Shown here: positions 6,371 through 16,122 of the stretch, in pieces
How positions within the stretch are numbered: position 1 is the stretch's first letter
Layout of the letters: the number at the start of each line of letters is the position of its first letter
NCBI GenBank assembly: GCA_027486035.1
Contig: JAIXPX010000037.1
Location: 62,001 to 126,000, forward strand
Direction: 5' to 3'
Length of the DNA stretch: 64,000 bases
DNA from: Erythrobacteraceae bacterium
GTDB lineage: Bacteria > Pseudomonadota > Alphaproteobacteria > Sphingomonadales > Sphingomonadaceae
Notes under the pieces: generated by a model
Told to the model about the DNA's origin: nothing
Seen by the model: only the letters and a program-made list of their open reading frames with translations
Databases searched by the model: none
Program-made: the position numbers and the translations under genes

Positions 6371-6418
6371 CTCCGAAGGCAGAGGTCACAGGTTCGAATC
6401 CTGTCGGGTGCGCCAAAA
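6371..6418 (+). repeat. Right attachment site (attR), partial tRNA-Arg copy
   Basis: Forty-eight bases identical to 903-950, consisting of the 3' part of tRNA-Arg from the anticodon loop through CCA. The upstream half of the tRNA is absent, so this is not a functional tRNA gene. It marks the right end of the element. Confidence 0.93.
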
Positions 6419-6583
6419 AATCAAACACTTAGCGAAAACCCGCCTGCTCCGCACGGAATGAATACGGAAAACGGGGGGTAAGAACCGGTTCCGATACGGT
6501 TCGGCTGGATGCGCTCAGTGGCGCGCATGGTCGGAGGCGCGGTGCGGCTGCGAGGCGGCGATGCTGGCTCTGGCCGGCGCTCC

Positions 6584-7678
6584 CTAGCCGAGCGGCAGGT
6601 CCAGCGCCTCGGCGACCGCGGCGTGGGTGATCTTGCCGCCCGCCACATTGCGCCCCTCGGCAAGATGCGGATCGGCCGCCATCGCTGCCTCGGCCCCGAG
6701 ATTGGCGAGCTTCAGCACGAAGGGCAGGGTCACGTTGCCGAGCGCGAGGGTCGAGGTGCGCGCGACGGCGCCGGGCATGTTGGCGACGCAGTAGTGGATC
6801 ACGCCGTCGACCACGAACACCGGGTCTTCGTGGGTGGTGGGCCGAGAGGTCTCGAAGCACCCGCCCTGGTCGATGGCGATATCGACCAGCACCGCGCCCG
6901 GGCGCATCGCGGCGATCATCTGGCGGGTGACAAGCTTGGGCGCAGCCGCGCCCGGCACCAGCACCGCGCCAATCACGAGATCAGCCTCGCGCACCGCCTC
7001 GGCAATCGCGGCGGAGGAGGCAAAGGCGGTCTTGAGGCTGCCGCCGAAGATCGTGTCGAGCTCGGCAAGGCGGCGCTGCGAAATGTCGAAGATCGTGACA
7101 TCGGCGCGCAGGCCGACCGCCATCTGCGCGGCATTGAGACCCGCGACCCCGCCGCCCAGGATCACCACCCTGGCCGGCGCCACGCCCGGAACCCCGCCGA
7201 GCAGCATCCCGCGCCCGCCCTGGTGCTTCTCAAGATAATGCGCACCGCACTGCACGCTCATGCGCCCGGCGACTTCCGACATGGGCTTCAAGAGCGGCAG
7301 CGAGCCATCGGGAGCGGTGACGGTCTCGTAGGCGATGCAGGTCGCGCCCGAACGCATCAGGCCCTCGGCCTGCGGCCTGTCGGCAGCGAGGTGGAGATAG
7401 GTGAAAAGCAGGTGATCGGGACGCAGCATCGCGATCTCGGACGCCTGCGGCTCCTTGACCTTGACGATCATCCCGGCGGCCTCGAACACCGCCGGCGCAT
7501 CGGCAAGGATGGTCGCGCCGGCCGCTTCATAGGCGGAATCGGCAAAATCGACGCCAAGGCCGGCACCGCTCTGCACCACGACCTCGTGGCCCGCGCGGGT
7601 CAGTTCGGCGACGGCGGCGGGGGTCAGGCCGACGCGATATTCATTGTTCTTGATCTCGGTGGGAACGCCGATGCGCAT
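6584..7678 (-). CDS. ald: Alanine dehydrogenase
   Basis: The 364-aa protein catalyses NAD-linked oxidative deamination of L-alanine to pyruvate and ammonia. It opens [20 protein letters not shown], including the pyruvate-binding Arg15 of the family, carries the KVKEPQ segment and a Rossmann motif [14 protein letters not shown] near the middle, and has the usual length. GGAGAGAGAG immediately upstream (7681-7690) favours the ATG at 7678 over a longer frame starting at 7753. The divergent Lrp-type gene at 7816 is the expected local regulator. Confidence 0.95.
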   Translation of the reverse strand: MRIGVPTEIKNNEYRVGLTPAAVAELTRAGHEVVVQSGAGLGVDFADSAYEAAGATILADAPAVFEAAGMIVKVKEPQASEIAMLRPDHLLFTYLHLAADRPQAEGLMRSGATCIAYETVTAPDGSLPLLKPMSEVAGRMSVQCGAHYLEKHQGGRGMLLGGVPGVAPARVVILGGGVAGLNAAQMAVGLRADVTIFDISQRRLAELDTIFGGSLKTAFASSAAIAEAVREADLVIGAVLVPGAAAPKLVTRQMIAAMRPGAVLVDIAIDQGGCFETSRPTTHEDPVFVVDGVIHYCVANMPGAVARTSTLALGNVTLPFVLKLANLGAEAAMAADPHLAEGRNVAGGKITHAAVAEALDLPLG

Positions 7679-7815
7679 GGCTCTCTCTCCTGCCCTGGCT
7701 GTGCCGGGTAGTGTAACAGGAAGGCTGAGCATGATCTTGGCAATGATCGGCATGGCGCGGGGGCTTTGCGGGAAATTCTTGCATGACGGGGCGATCAGAC
7801 GCAGGAATTCGGCGC

Positions 7816-8256
7816 ATGGACCGCATGGACCGGAAGATTCTCGATCTGCTCGGGCAGGACTCCCGCCTCACCGGCGAGCAGCTGGGCGAGCGCGTCGGCC
7901 TCAGCCCTTCGGCAGCGCACCGGCGGGTGAAGGCGCTCGAGGAAAGCGGGGCGATCCTCGGCTACCGCGCGCGGCTTTCCAAGGCGGCGCGGGGTAACCC
8001 CTCGACCGTGTTCGTGCAAGTGACCCTCACCGACCAGCGGCAGGCGACCATGCTGGGCTTCGAGGAGGCGATGGCGCGCACGCCGCAGATCGCCGAGGCC
8101 TATCTGATGAGCGGCCCGTCGGACTATCTCATCAAGGTGCTGGTGCGGGACGACGACAGCTACGAGCGCATCCACCGCGAGATTCTCTCGGCCCTGCCCG
8201 GCGTCCAGCGGCTGGTGAGCCAGTTCACCATCCGCGCATGGGAGGGCGGCGATTAG
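7816..8256 (+). CDS. Lrp/AsnC-family transcriptional regulator of ald
   Basis: The N-terminal helix-turn-helix reads MDRMDRKILDLLGQDSRLTG and continues GEQLGERVGLSPSAAHRRVKALEESG. It is followed by the RAM effector domain (VFVQVTL, SGPSDYLIKVLVRD, ALPGVQRLVSQFTI). The start at 7816 is chosen because AGGA (7803-7806) is well spaced before it; an ATG at 7783 would add 11 residues. Divergent placement next to alanine dehydrogenase is the common arrangement for an alanine-responsive activator (AldR/PutR type), so control of ald is inferred from position. Confidence 0.9.
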   Translation: MDRMDRKILDLLGQDSRLTGEQLGERVGLSPSAAHRRVKALEESGAILGYRARLSKAARGNPSTVFVQVTLTDQRQATMLGFEEAMARTPQIAEAYLMSGPSDYLIKVLVRDDDSYERIHREILSALPGVQRLVSQFTIRAWEGGD

Positions 8257-8399
8257 ACCGGTCCCGAAGCGCCAGTCGCGGCGGCGGGCAGGTCCGGCCA
8301 TGTCGTTTGCGCAAGCCCCTTGCGACGAGGCCGTGGCACCGGACGGCTCCGGGTCACGAACGCGCTAGGAAAATATAGTTTTGATCGTATAAAAGGCCC

Positions 8400-9446
8400 A
8401 TGGCCACCCCGATCTACGAATTCGCGCGGATCCCGCGCCTCGATGCGGCGAAGACACGGGCCCGCGCGCGCCGGGTGCGCGACGCCGGGCAGGCGCCGGT
8501 GGTCGGCGTAATCTACAATCCGCGCAGCCACCGCAATCTCGGAGCCGATTTCGACTGCGGGGTGTGCCCCCACGTCCACATCGCCCAGCCGCGCGAGCGC
8601 GGGCAGCTGCCCCAGGCCCTGGCCGAATTCGCCGCGCGCAATATCGACCTGCTCGTCATCAACGGCGGCGATGGCACGGTGCGCGATGTCCTGACCTGCG
8701 GACAGGCGATCTTCGGTAACGACTGGCCGGTGATCGCGGTGCTGCCCAAGGGCAAGACCAACGCACTGACTTTCGATCTCGGCGTGCCGGACGACTGGAG
8801 CCTCCAGGACGCGATCGACGCGCTCGATCACGGGCAGCGCGTCTATCGCCGCCCGATCACCGTCGCCGCGAAGGATGCCGGCGGCATACCGGGACAAGTC
8901 TCGCGCGTGGCCGGCTTCATTCTGGGCGCGGGCGCCTTCACGCTGGCGACACGCGCCGGACAGAGCGCGCACAAGCTCGGCGCGTTCGATTCCATGGTGG
9001 TCGCCGTCACCGGCGGATGGGCGCTGCTGCAATCGCTGTTCGCCGGGCGCGCGAACCCGTGGCGCAAGGGTGCCAGGATGCGGATCGGCCTCGGCGCGGG
9101 CGACGTGCCGATGGCGCATAGCGGGCAGGGCGATCCGGCGATGCGCCAGTTGCTGTTCGCCTCCACGCTCGAGCGGCTGCCGGCCGGGATCAAGCCGTTC
9201 GGCGCGCTGAAGGGCGGATTGAAGCTGGTCGCCTTCGACCAGATCTCGCGCCGCACCACGGCGCTGATCCCGCTGGCGCTGCTGGGGCTGCTGCGCGGGC
9301 CCTTGCGCAATCGCGGGATTCACCAGATCGCCGCGACCCATTTCAGCCTTGCGATCGATGACCAGTTCATCCTCGACGGCGAGGCTTTTCCGGCGGGCGA
9401 ATACCGGATCGAGCAGGGCCCGGAGCTCGCCTTCGTCACCCCATGA
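8400..9446 (+). CDS. Diacylglycerol kinase-like lipid kinase
   Basis: The 348-aa protein has the DAGK catalytic fold: VVGVIYNPRSHRN at about 34-46, the nucleotide-binding loop NGGDGTVRD at about 88-96, and LPKGKTNAL where most members have GTGNDFA. The C-terminal half forms the beta-sandwich ending in an ATHFSLAIDDQFILDGE segment. It should phosphorylate a lipid or sphingoid-like alcohol using ATP, at the inner membrane. Its last four bases overlap the next gene (ATGA, 9443-9446), so the pair is one operon. The exact lipid is unknown; the altered GTGN motif hints at a divergent substrate. Confidence 0.82.
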   Translation: MATPIYEFARIPRLDAAKTRARARRVRDAGQAPVVGVIYNPRSHRNLGADFDCGVCPHVHIAQPRERGQLPQALAEFAARNIDLLVINGGDGTVRDVLTCGQAIFGNDWPVIAVLPKGKTNALTFDLGVPDDWSLQDAIDALDHGQRVYRRPITVAAKDAGGIPGQVSRVAGFILGAGAFTLATRAGQSAHKLGAFDSMVVAVTGGWALLQSLFAGRANPWRKGARMRIGLGAGDVPMAHSGQGDPAMRQLLFASTLERLPAGIKPFGALKGGLKLVAFDQISRRTTALIPLALLGLLRGPLRNRGIHQIAATHFSLAIDDQFILDGEAFPAGEYRIEQGPELAFVTP

Positions 9447-10345
9447 GCGCGCTGGCCGAGCGGATCGCGGCGCGCCTTGCCGTTCCGGTCGATCCCGCCG
9501 TCGCCACTTTCGCGCGCGCGCTCGGGGATGCCGCGGGGGCGCGGGCGGTGCTGTTCTACGGATCGAACCTGCGCACGGGAGCCCTCGACGGGGTGCTCGA
9601 TTTCTACCTTCTCCTGCCCGCCGGGGACGAGGCGGCGATCTGGCCGCGGGTGAGCTATCACGAGCGTGCGCATGATGCGCTTGTGCTGCGCGCCAAGGTC
9701 GCAACCATGCGCCTTGCCACGTTCGCGCGCGCCGCCAGCGGCGTGCTGGCCGACACCACCATCTGGGCCCGCTTCGTCCAGCCGAGCGCGCTGATCTGGG
9801 CCGAGGACGCGGACGCCCGGGCCGAGGTGGTCGCCGCCATAGCCGCTGCCGCACAGACCGCAGCGCGGCTCGCCGTCGCGCTCGGCCCGCCGGGCGGCAC
9901 GGCGGAGGACTATTGGCGCGCCTTGTTCCGCGCCACCTACGCGGCCGAATTCCGGGTCGAGAAGGGCGGGCGGGAGAACGATATCCTCGCCGTCAATGCC
10001 GGGCATTTCGCCGGGCTCCTGCCGCTCGCGCTGGCAGCGCAGGGGATCGATGTCGCGCAGGACGGCGCGGTGCTGACGCCGCAGCTTGCACCAGCCGAAC
10101 AGCGCCGCATCCTGGCGTGGTGGAAGCGCCGCCGCCGGCTCGGCAAGCCGCTCAACCTCGTGCGGCTGGTGAAGGCCAGCACCACCTTCGAGGGCGCGGC
10201 GCGCTATGCCGCGTGGAAGATCGAGCGGCACACCGGGATGCCGGTGGCGCTGACGCCGTTCCGCGAACGCTTCCCGCTGCTGGCCGCGCCGCAGGTCTTG
10301 TGGGATCTCGGCAAGCATCGCCGCCGCCAGCGCGGCAGCCGATGA
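9443..10345 (+). CDS. Hypothetical protein coupled to the lipid kinase; possible nucleotidyltransferase-like fold
   Basis: This 300-aa soluble protein begins MSALAERIAARLAVPVDPAV. The segment LFYGSNLRTGALDGVLDFYLLL (about 37-58) resembles the GS...D.D core of nucleotidyltransferases, but it has only GALDGVLD and the third acidic residue is not obvious, so catalytic activity is uncertain. The rest is helical with a basic C-terminus (RRRQRGSR). ATGA overlap with the lipid kinase gene implies translational coupling and shared pathway. No family name is offered. Confidence 0.75.
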   Translation: MSALAERIAARLAVPVDPAVATFARALGDAAGARAVLFYGSNLRTGALDGVLDFYLLLPAGDEAAIWPRVSYHERAHDALVLRAKVATMRLATFARAASGVLADTTIWARFVQPSALIWAEDADARAEVVAAIAAAAQTAARLAVALGPPGGTAEDYWRALFRATYAAEFRVEKGGRENDILAVNAGHFAGLLPLALAAQGIDVAQDGAVLTPQLAPAEQRRILAWWKRRRRLGKPLNLVRLVKASTTFEGAARYAAWKIERHTGMPVALTPFRERFPLLAAPQVLWDLGKHRRRQRGSR

Positions 10346-10348
10346 CGC

Positions 10349-10562
10349 CTAGAGGTACTGCATCGCAATGGTCATCCGCAGCCGGCAGCGGCACGCAGAC
10401 CACCACGCTGCCCTTCTGCGGCCTGGCATCGACCCGCATCACGTAGCGCTTGCTCTGGAGCCAGTCGCTGCTCCGCGCGGGATAGGCGCGCAAGCAGGGC
10501 CGGTCGCCAGCCTGCCGTGGGTGCGGAAGCGGCCACCTGGCAGGCAGCGGGTGAATTGGGCC
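10349..10562 (-). pseudogene. Possible decayed or frameshifted small gene
   Basis: Between convergent and divergent neighbours, one minus-strand frame shows coding-like codons for about 45 residues ([20 protein letters not shown], then [21 protein letters not shown]) but has no ATG start after its upstream stop. Near 10380 the coding-like signal shifts frame to end RMTIAMQYL at a TAG (10349-10351). A frameshifted remnant of a small exported or soluble protein would explain this. It could also be chance; nothing else is seen in 10346-10679. Confidence 0.25.
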
Positions 10563-10679
10563 TTAATTGCAGCACAGCCGGGCGTTCACGGTGGAAAAGG
10601 GGGTGCCCGCGCCTTGTCGCACGATTCGGGCAGCACCTATGGCGGACAGACGCTGGAAGAAGGGCCACCCGCCAGAGCC

Positions 10680-11342
10680 ATGCCTGCCCCTCTGATCTCC
10701 CCCTCGATCCTTTCGGCCGATTTCGCGCGGCTCGGGGAAGAGGTGCGCGCGGTGGATAGCGCCGGGGCCGACTGGATCCATATCGACGTGATGGACGGCC
10801 ATTTCGTGCCCAACATCACGATCGGCCCAGACGTGGTGAAGGCGCTGCGCCCGCACACCGCCAAACCCTTCGATGTCCACCTGATGATCGCGCCGGTCGA
10901 TCCCTACCTTCAGGCCTTTGCCGAGGCCGGCGCCGACATCATCACCGTCCATCCCGAGGCCGGCCCCCACATCCACCGCACGCTTCAGGCGATCAAGGCG
11001 CTGGGCAAGAAGGCGGGCGTCGTGATCAACCCCGGCACGCCCGTGGAGGTGCTCGACAACCTCATGGACCTGGCCGACCTCGTCCTGGTGATGAGCGTCA
11101 ACCCCGGCTTCGGCGGGCAGAGCTTCATCCCTTCGCAGCTCGAAAAGATCGCGCGCATCCGCGCGATGATCACGCGCTCGGGCCGGAACATCCATCTCGA
11201 GGTCGATGGCGGGGTCAATGCCGAGACCGCGCGGCTGTGCGTCGCAGCGGGGGCCGACGTGCTGGTCGCGGGTTCGGCGACCTTCAGGGGCGGGCCGGAG
11301 GCCTACGCCGCCAATATTGCCGCCTTGAAGGGCGCAAGGTGA
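10680..11342 (+). CDS. rpe: Ribulose-phosphate 3-epimerase
   Basis: The 220-aa TIM barrel interconverts ribulose-5-phosphate and xylulose-5-phosphate. It starts [20 protein letters not shown] and carries the metal-binding and catalytic segments [34 protein letters not shown] and LEVDGGVN. The ATG at 10680 is chosen because homologues begin with this [10 protein letters not shown] segment; upstream frame is not conserved. Its stop codon overlaps the ATG of the next gene. The order rpe, heparinase-like, purH is typical of sphingomonads. Confidence 0.95.
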   Translation: MPAPLISPSILSADFARLGEEVRAVDSAGADWIHIDVMDGHFVPNITIGPDVVKALRPHTAKPFDVHLMIAPVDPYLQAFAEAGADIITVHPEAGPHIHRTLQAIKALGKKAGVVINPGTPVEVLDNLMDLADLVLVMSVNPGFGGQSFIPSQLEKIARIRAMITRSGRNIHLEVDGGVNAETARLCVAAGADVLVAGSATFRGGPEAYAANIAALKGAR

Positions 11343-13219
11343 TGGCGACCCTGCTGCGCTCCTCGGCCGGTGAGCGTGCGGATGCGCTGGTGGAGCGGGT
11401 GGCGGATGCCCGGATCCTGACCTTCGCGGGCGCCGCTCCCGAAGCCGGGCAGGCCGAGCCCGCGCCCGACGAGCCGCGCCATGCCGAACCGGGACGCGCT
11501 CTGGCACTTTCCGACGTGATCGCCGGCAAGTCTGGCCCGGGCGAGGCGCTGATCCGGCTGGCCTACCGCCTCGGCGTTCCCGGCCACGCGATTGCCGCGC
11601 CGTTCCGCCGCCCGCAGGCGCTGCGGCTGCTGGCGACGGTCGAGAGCCCCCATCGCGGCGATCGCACGGCCGGCACGGCTCTGCGCGCAGGCCACTTCCT
11701 GATCCACGGCGTCCGCCTGCCGCTGACAAGCTTCGACTTCGCACTGGCCGCGCGCCATGCCCCCGGGGTTGAGCGGGTGGTGCATTCCTTCAGCTGGCTC
11801 GCCGATCTCGCCGCGAGCGCGCCGCGCGCCGATGGCGCTGAGGTGACCGAGCGGATCGCGGCGCAATGGCTGCGCGCCCATGCCGTCCCCGGCAAGGGGC
11901 CGGCATGGGAAGCCGAACTCGCGGGCCTCAGGCTGCTGGCATGGCTGGTCCACGCCCCGCTGGTGCTCGGTGGACAGGACAAGGGCCTGCGCACCCGGCT
12001 GCTCGCGGCCATCGCCGAGACCGCAAGCTGGCTCGACAAGCGCGCCCCTAGGGAGGCTGCCGGCTTCGGACAGGCGGCGGCCTGGGCAGGCGTGGTCGCG
12101 GCAGGCCTGCTGCTGCCCCACGGCAAGCCGCGGCGGCTGTATGGCGAGGCAGGTCTTCTGAAGGCGCTGGGCGACATGGTGGGCGAGGACGGGGGCCTGC
12201 TGTCGCGCTGTCCGGCAGCGCAGCTCGACGCCATCCGCCTGCTGACCGATCTCATCGCCTGCTACGATGCCGTGCGCATCACCCCGCCACCGGCGCTCGC
12301 GGTGATGCGCGAGCTGCTGGTGCCGCCGCTCCTCGCGCTGCGCCACGGCGACGGGTCGCTGGGAAGCTGGCAGGGACAGGGCGCGATTCCCGCCGAGCGC
12401 GTCGATGCGGTGATTGCCGCCTCGGGCGTGCGCGCCCGCCCGCTGGCGCAGGTCGCAGGCTGGGGTTACAGCCGTGCCAAGGCCGGGGACACGCTCTTGC
12501 AGTTCGATACCGCCCCGCCCCCGCGGGCGAAGCACGCCCGCACCGGCTGCGCCTCGACCCTGGCCTTCGAGCTCTCCGACGGGCCGCAGCGGGTGATCGT
12601 CAATTGCGGCGGCGCGGCCCTGGCCGGCGGTCAGGTGCCCGCGCGCATCGGGCAGGGGCTGCGGGCCTCGGCCGCTTTCTCGACGCTGGTGCTCGACAAC
12701 GCCAATTCCACCGCCGTCCTGCTCCACGGCCAGCTCGGCAAGGGGGTGGAGACGGTGGAACGCGATCGCCGCATGATCCCCGGCAAGGGCCGCGAGGCAA
12801 CCCGCATCGCGGCAAGCCATGATGGCTATGCCAGCCGCTTCGGCCTCACCCACCAGCGCATCCTGACGCTGTCGGGCGACGGCACCGAGCTTGCGGGGGA
12901 GGACATCCTCGTGCCCGCTGCCAGGAACGGCAAGCGCGGCAAGATCGCCTTTGCGATCCGCTTCCACCTCGGCCCCGGCGTCGAGGTGCAACTCTCGGGC
13001 GACAAGCGCGGGGCGAGCCTGCTGCTGCCGGACGGACGGCTCTGGCAATTCCGCCTGGGCGGGGATAGGGCGGGCGCCGGCGAGATCACCTTGCAGGCCG
13101 AGGACAGCCTGTGGGTCGACGGCGACGGGCGGCCCCATGCGACCGGGCAGCTGGTGATCGAGGGACTGGGATTGCGCAGCGGGGGGCAATTCTCCTGGCT
13201 GCTGAGGAAGACAGGATAG
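11342..13219 (+). CDS. Heparinase II/III family protein
   Basis: The 625-aa product has an N-terminal helical toroid (about 50-400, with [11 protein letters not shown] and SFSWLADLA) and a C-terminal beta-sandwich ([60 protein letters not shown]), the layout of heparinase II/III-like polysaccharide lyases. The C-terminal [13 protein letters not shown] segment includes the conserved histidine region. No signal peptide is evident, so it may act on an intracellular or envelope precursor glycan. It overlaps rpe by one base and is followed 8 bases later by purH. Substrate is unknown. Confidence 0.88.
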   Translation: MATLLRSSAGERADALVERVADARILTFAGAAPEAGQAEPAPDEPRHAEPGRALALSDVIAGKSGPGEALIRLAYRLGVPGHAIAAPFRRPQALRLLATVESPHRGDRTAGTALRAGHFLIHGVRLPLTSFDFALAARHAPGVERVVHSFSWLADLAASAPRADGAEVTERIAAQWLRAHAVPGKGPAWEAELAGLRLLAWLVHAPLVLGGQDKGLRTRLLAAIAETASWLDKRAPREAAGFGQAAAWAGVVAAGLLLPHGKPRRLYGEAGLLKALGDMVGEDGGLLSRCPAAQLDAIRLLTDLIACYDAVRITPPPALAVMRELLVPPLLALRHGDGSLGSWQGQGAIPAERVDAVIAASGVRARPLAQVAGWGYSRAKAGDTLLQFDTAPPPRAKHARTGCASTLAFELSDGPQRVIVNCGGAALAGGQVPARIGQGLRASAAFSTLVLDNANSTAVLLHGQLGKGVETVERDRRMIPGKGREATRIAASHDGYASRFGLTHQRILTLSGDGTELAGEDILVPAARNGKRGKIAFAIRFHLGPGVEVQLSGDKRGASLLLPDGRLWQFRLGGDRAGAGEITLQAEDSLWVDGDGRPHATGQLVIEGLGLRSGGQFSWLLRKTG

Positions 13220-13227
13220 ACATTCCG

Positions 13228-14829
13228 ATGAGCGACAACGTGATCCGCCGGGCGCTGCTGTCAGTGTCCGACAAGGCCGGTTTGGCCGACCTTGGCCGCG
13301 CGCTGGCACAGCGCGGTGTGGAACTGGTCAGCACTGGCGGCACGGCCCGGGCCCTGCGCGATGCAGGCCTCGCGGTGAAGGACGTCTCGGACCTCACCGG
13401 CTTTCCCGAGATGATGGACGGGCGGGTGAAGACCTTGCATCCCAAGGTCCACGGCGGGCTGCTGGCGCTGCGCGACAATGCCGAGCATGTCGCGGCGATG
13501 GAGGCCCACGGGATCGGCGCGATCGATCTGGTGGTGGTCAACCTCTACCCCTTCGAAGCGACGGTGGCGAAAGGCGCCTCGCGCGAGGACGTGATCGAGA
13601 ATATCGACATCGGCGGGCCTTCGATGGTCCGCTCGGCGGCGAAGAACCACGGCTTCGTGACGATCCTCACCGATCCGGCGGACTACGCCACGCTGATCGC
13701 GGAAATGGACGCCCATGGCGGCGCGACCACGCAGGCGTTCCGCACCCGCATGGCGGGCAAGGCCTATGCGCGCACCGCCGCCTATGACGCCGCGATCGCG
13801 AGCTGGTTCGCCTTCTCCCCCGCCGCGAGTGACGAGCCGACGCTGTTCCCCGAGACGCTCCCGATTGCCCTGAAGCGCGCCGACACGCTGCGCTATGGCG
13901 AAAACCCGCACCAGTCGGCGGCGATCTACGTGCCGCAGGTGGCCGGCACCGCAGGCGTGCCGCAGGCGGCGCAGCTTCAGGGCAAGGAGCTGAGCTACAA
14001 CAACCTGAACGACGCCGATGCGGCGCTGGAACTCGCCGCCGAGTTTGCCGGGCAGGAACCGGCCGTGGTGATCGTCAAGCACGCCAACCCCTGCGGCGTG
14101 GCGCAAGGCGGCTCGCTGCTGGCGGCATGGGAGGCGGCGCTGGCCTGCGATTCGGTCTCGGCCTTCGGCGGGATCGTCGCAGTCAACGCCGAGCTTGATG
14201 GCGAGACCGCCGAAGCGATCAGCGCCATCTTCACCGAGGTGGTGATCGCTCCCAGCGTCTCCGCAGAGGCGCGCGCGATCTTTGCCAAGAAGAAGAACCT
14301 GCGCCTGCTCGAATGCGGCGCCCTGCCGAACCCGCGCCGCGGCGGCCTTGCGATGAAGACCATCGCCGGGGGCGTGCTGATCCAGTCGCGTGACGCGGGC
14401 GCTGTGAGCCTCGATGACCTCAAGGTCGTGACCAAGCGCGCGCCGACAAGCCAAGAACTGAAGGACTGCCTCTTCGCCTGGACCGTCGCACGGCACGTCA
14501 AGTCCAACGCCATCGTCTACGCCAAGGACGGCGCGACCGCCGGGATCGGCGCAGGCCAGATGAACCGCCGCGATTCGGCGCGCATCGCCGCGATCAAGGC
14601 CAGGGAAGCCGCCGAGACCCATGGCTGGGACGCCCCCCGCACCGTGGGTAGCGCAGTCGCCTCGGATGCTTTCTTCCCCTTCGCCGACGGCTTGCTCGCG
14701 GCGGCGGAAGCGGGAGCGACCGCCGTGATCCAGCCGGGCGGCTCGATCCGCGACGACGAGGTGATCGCCGCCGCCGACGCTGCGGGCCTTGCGATGGTCT
14801 TCACCGGAATGCGGCATTTCCGGCACTGA
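13228..14829 (+). CDS. purH: Bifunctional AICAR formyltransferase/IMP cyclohydrolase
   Basis: The 533-aa enzyme performs the last two steps of IMP synthesis. The N-terminal IMP cyclohydrolase (MGS fold, about 1-200) shows [44 protein letters not shown] and NIDIGGPSM. The C-terminal AICAR transformylase (about 200-533) shows [32 protein letters not shown] and [10 protein letters not shown]. Length is normal. A family-specific hairpin repeat (14838-14924) follows its stop codon and may serve as the operon's 3' end. Confidence 0.98.
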   Translation: MSDNVIRRALLSVSDKAGLADLGRALAQRGVELVSTGGTARALRDAGLAVKDVSDLTGFPEMMDGRVKTLHPKVHGGLLALRDNAEHVAAMEAHGIGAIDLVVVNLYPFEATVAKGASREDVIENIDIGGPSMVRSAAKNHGFVTILTDPADYATLIAEMDAHGGATTQAFRTRMAGKAYARTAAYDAAIASWFAFSPAASDEPTLFPETLPIALKRADTLRYGENPHQSAAIYVPQVAGTAGVPQAAQLQGKELSYNNLNDADAALELAAEFAGQEPAVVIVKHANPCGVAQGGSLLAAWEAALACDSVSAFGGIVAVNAELDGETAEAISAIFTEVVIAPSVSAEARAIFAKKKNLRLLECGALPNPRRGGLAMKTIAGGVLIQSRDAGAVSLDDLKVVTKRAPTSQELKDCLFAWTVARHVKSNAIVYAKDGATAGIGAGQMNRRDSARIAAIKAREAAETHGWDAPRTVGSAVASDAFFPFADGLLAAAEAGATAVIQPGGSIRDDEVIAAADAAGLAMVFTGMRHFRH

Positions 14830-14837
14830 TGTGTGCG

Positions 14838-14924
14838 GGAGGGCGCCTCCGCGCCCTCCTCCTCGGCGCGCTTCCGTCGCTTCGCGACGGATCGCCTGCG
14901 GCTCGGCCGCGTGGCCTCGCGGCC
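14838..14924 (+). repeat. Three-hairpin intergenic repeat, copy A
   Basis: Three successive perfect hairpins follow purH: GGAGGGCGC-CTCC-GCGCCCTCC (14838-14859), CCGTCGC-TTC-GCGACGG (14874-14890) and GGCCGC/GCGGCC (14905-14924). Related copies are at 27697-27782 (minus strand) and, shortened, at 28664-28693. The linker TCCTCGGCGCG is conserved while stems differ in paired fashion. The remaining 14925-15134 shows no gene or other feature that I can support. Confidence 0.65.
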
Positions 14925-15134
14925 CTTCGAGGGGAGAGCGAGGTGCCGCTCTGCGAACGCATGGGGCATCCTGCCGCAACTTTGCCACGGGTGGGCGGAA
15001 TTGCCGCTTTTTTCGCGCGGATTCGTAACCAGGTTGGGGCAGGAGGCCGGTCGGCCCGTTGCCGTGTTCATCCCGCCGTAATCCGGTGCCGGGCACAGAC
15101 ACGCGGCAACCCACGCGAACTACGAGCTTTTCCG

Positions 15135-15323
15135 ATGCGCCTTTTCGCCCCCGACCTGTTCCGCAACTTCGGCCTCGGCTTCGTGCTCGGCGCGCTTGTG
15201 GTGGTGATCGGCGTCAGCGCGGCGGAAGGTCACGGGACAGTGGCCTCGCCCGCGCGGGCAGCCGAGATCGTCAAAGTGCCCTCGCCGTCACAGGATTTCG
15301 TGATTCCGCCCGCCAGAGGGTAA
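15135..15323 (+). CDS. Small single-pass membrane protein (62 aa)
   Basis: The product begins MRLFAPDLFRNFGLGFVLGA and has one hydrophobic segment (about 12-34, GLGFVLGALVVVIGVSAA), then a short soluble tail ending IPPARG. It may be an uncleaved anchor or a signal peptide with a 30-residue mature part. It ends four bases before msrA, so the two are very likely co-transcribed. Codon use is typical for the genome. No family is recognised. Confidence 0.6.
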   Translation: MRLFAPDLFRNFGLGFVLGALVVVIGVSAAEGHGTVASPARAAEIVKVPSPSQDFVIPPARG

Positions 15324-15327
15324 ACCC

Positions 15328-16008
15328 ATGCACAAGCTCGCTGCCCTGCTCGTCGCCGGATCGCTGGCGCTGAGCGCCTGCGCCGATCCTGCCGTGGCCG
15401 AGGAGCCGGTCAACGCGCCCGCCGCCGCCCGGCCCGCGAAGGAGGCCCGGGGGCTGAAGACCGCGATCTTCGCGGGCGGGTGCTTCTGGGGGGTCGAAGG
15501 CGTCTTCAGCCACGTCAAGGGCGTCACCGGCGTCGTCTCGGGCTATCACGGCGGCAATCGCCAGAGCGCCAGCTACGACCTCGTCTCGAGCGGCGTCACA
15601 GACCATGCCGAGGCGGTGAAGATCACCTATGATCCTTCCGTCGTGCGTTACGACCAGCTGCTGCAGGTCCTCTTCTCGGTGGTCGCTGACCCGACGCTCA
15701 AGAACCGCCAGGGCCCCGACACCGGCGCCCAGTATCGCAGCGCCATCGTGCCGACCAATGCCGAACAGGCCGCTGTCGCCAGAGGCTATCTGGCACAGCT
15801 CGGCAAGTCGGGCCTGTGGAAGCGGCCGCTTGTGACCGCGATCGAACCCTACAAGGCGTTCTATCCGGCAGAGGCCTATCATCAGGACTTCATGCTCAGG
15901 AACCCGAGGCACGGATATATCCTGCGCTGGGACGCGCCCAAGGTGGCGGCGCTCAGGCAGATGTTCCCGGGCCTCTACCGGGCGAGCTTCCTCAAGGATG
16001 CGAGGTAA
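15328..16008 (+). CDS. msrA: Exported peptide-methionine (S)-S-oxide reductase, probable lipoprotein
   Basis: The 226-aa protein has a lipoprotein signal peptide (MHKLAALLVAGSLALSAC, lipobox Cys18), a linker, and an MsrA domain with the active site GCFWG (Cys52), GYHGG, DHAEAVKITYDP and a C-terminal YHQDFMLRNP segment. It reduces methionine-S-sulfoxide in proteins. The lipobox places it in the periplasm or on the outer membrane rather than in the cytoplasm where typical MsrA works. An exported MsrB is at 29655-30155. Confidence 0.95.
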   Translation: MHKLAALLVAGSLALSACADPAVAEEPVNAPAAARPAKEARGLKTAIFAGGCFWGVEGVFSHVKGVTGVVSGYHGGNRQSASYDLVSSGVTDHAEAVKITYDPSVVRYDQLLQVLFSVVADPTLKNRQGPDTGAQYRSAIVPTNAEQAAVARGYLAQLGKSGLWKRPLVTAIEPYKAFYPAEAYHQDFMLRNPRHGYILRWDAPKVAALRQMFPGLYRASFLKDAR

Positions 16009-16027
16009 GGCCCCTCAAGCCACTGAC

Positions 16028-16053
16028 GTCATCCCAGCGAAAGCTGGAGTGAC
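16028..16053. repeat. REP-like hairpin repeat
   Basis: GTCATCCCAGC-GAAA-GCTGGAGTGAC forms a hairpin with a GNRA-type tetraloop and two mismatches in 11 pairs. The GTCATTCC(AG)GCGAAAGC(TC)GGAATGAC pattern is a common dispersed repeat in sphingomonads and other proteobacteria. It separates msrA from the Fur-family gene and may terminate msrA transcription. Confidence 0.6.
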
Positions 16054-16122
16054 GAACAATGGGTGGACACCAGAGGCCACCCCTACTGGCGCTCCCGCCC
16101 CAGGCCCATTATATCGTCCCGC

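Larger units (their letters stand above)
903..6418 (+). mobile_element. 5.47-kb integrative element in tRNA-Arg
   Basis: The element is bounded by the 48-bp direct repeats at 903-950 and 6371-6418 and starts with a tyrosine integrase. Its G+C is visibly lower than the flanking genes, with one very AT-rich stretch (2570-3050). Contents in order are an integrase, a Cys-rich 58-aa gene, a winged-helix regulator, a second short recombinase, an orphan 82-aa gene, a MucR/Ros regulator, a non-coding block rich in inverted repeats, an RHH/61-aa gene pair, a 113-aa orphan and a terminator. No relaxase, type IV secretion, replication or phage structural gene is visible, so it is either a satellite that borrows transfer functions, a minimal island, or a remnant. 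Confidence 0.9.

Noticed and set aside
6371..6418. A second tRNA-Arg gene.
   Set aside because: Only the 3' part from the anticodon loop is present; there is no acceptor 5' strand or D arm, so this is attR.
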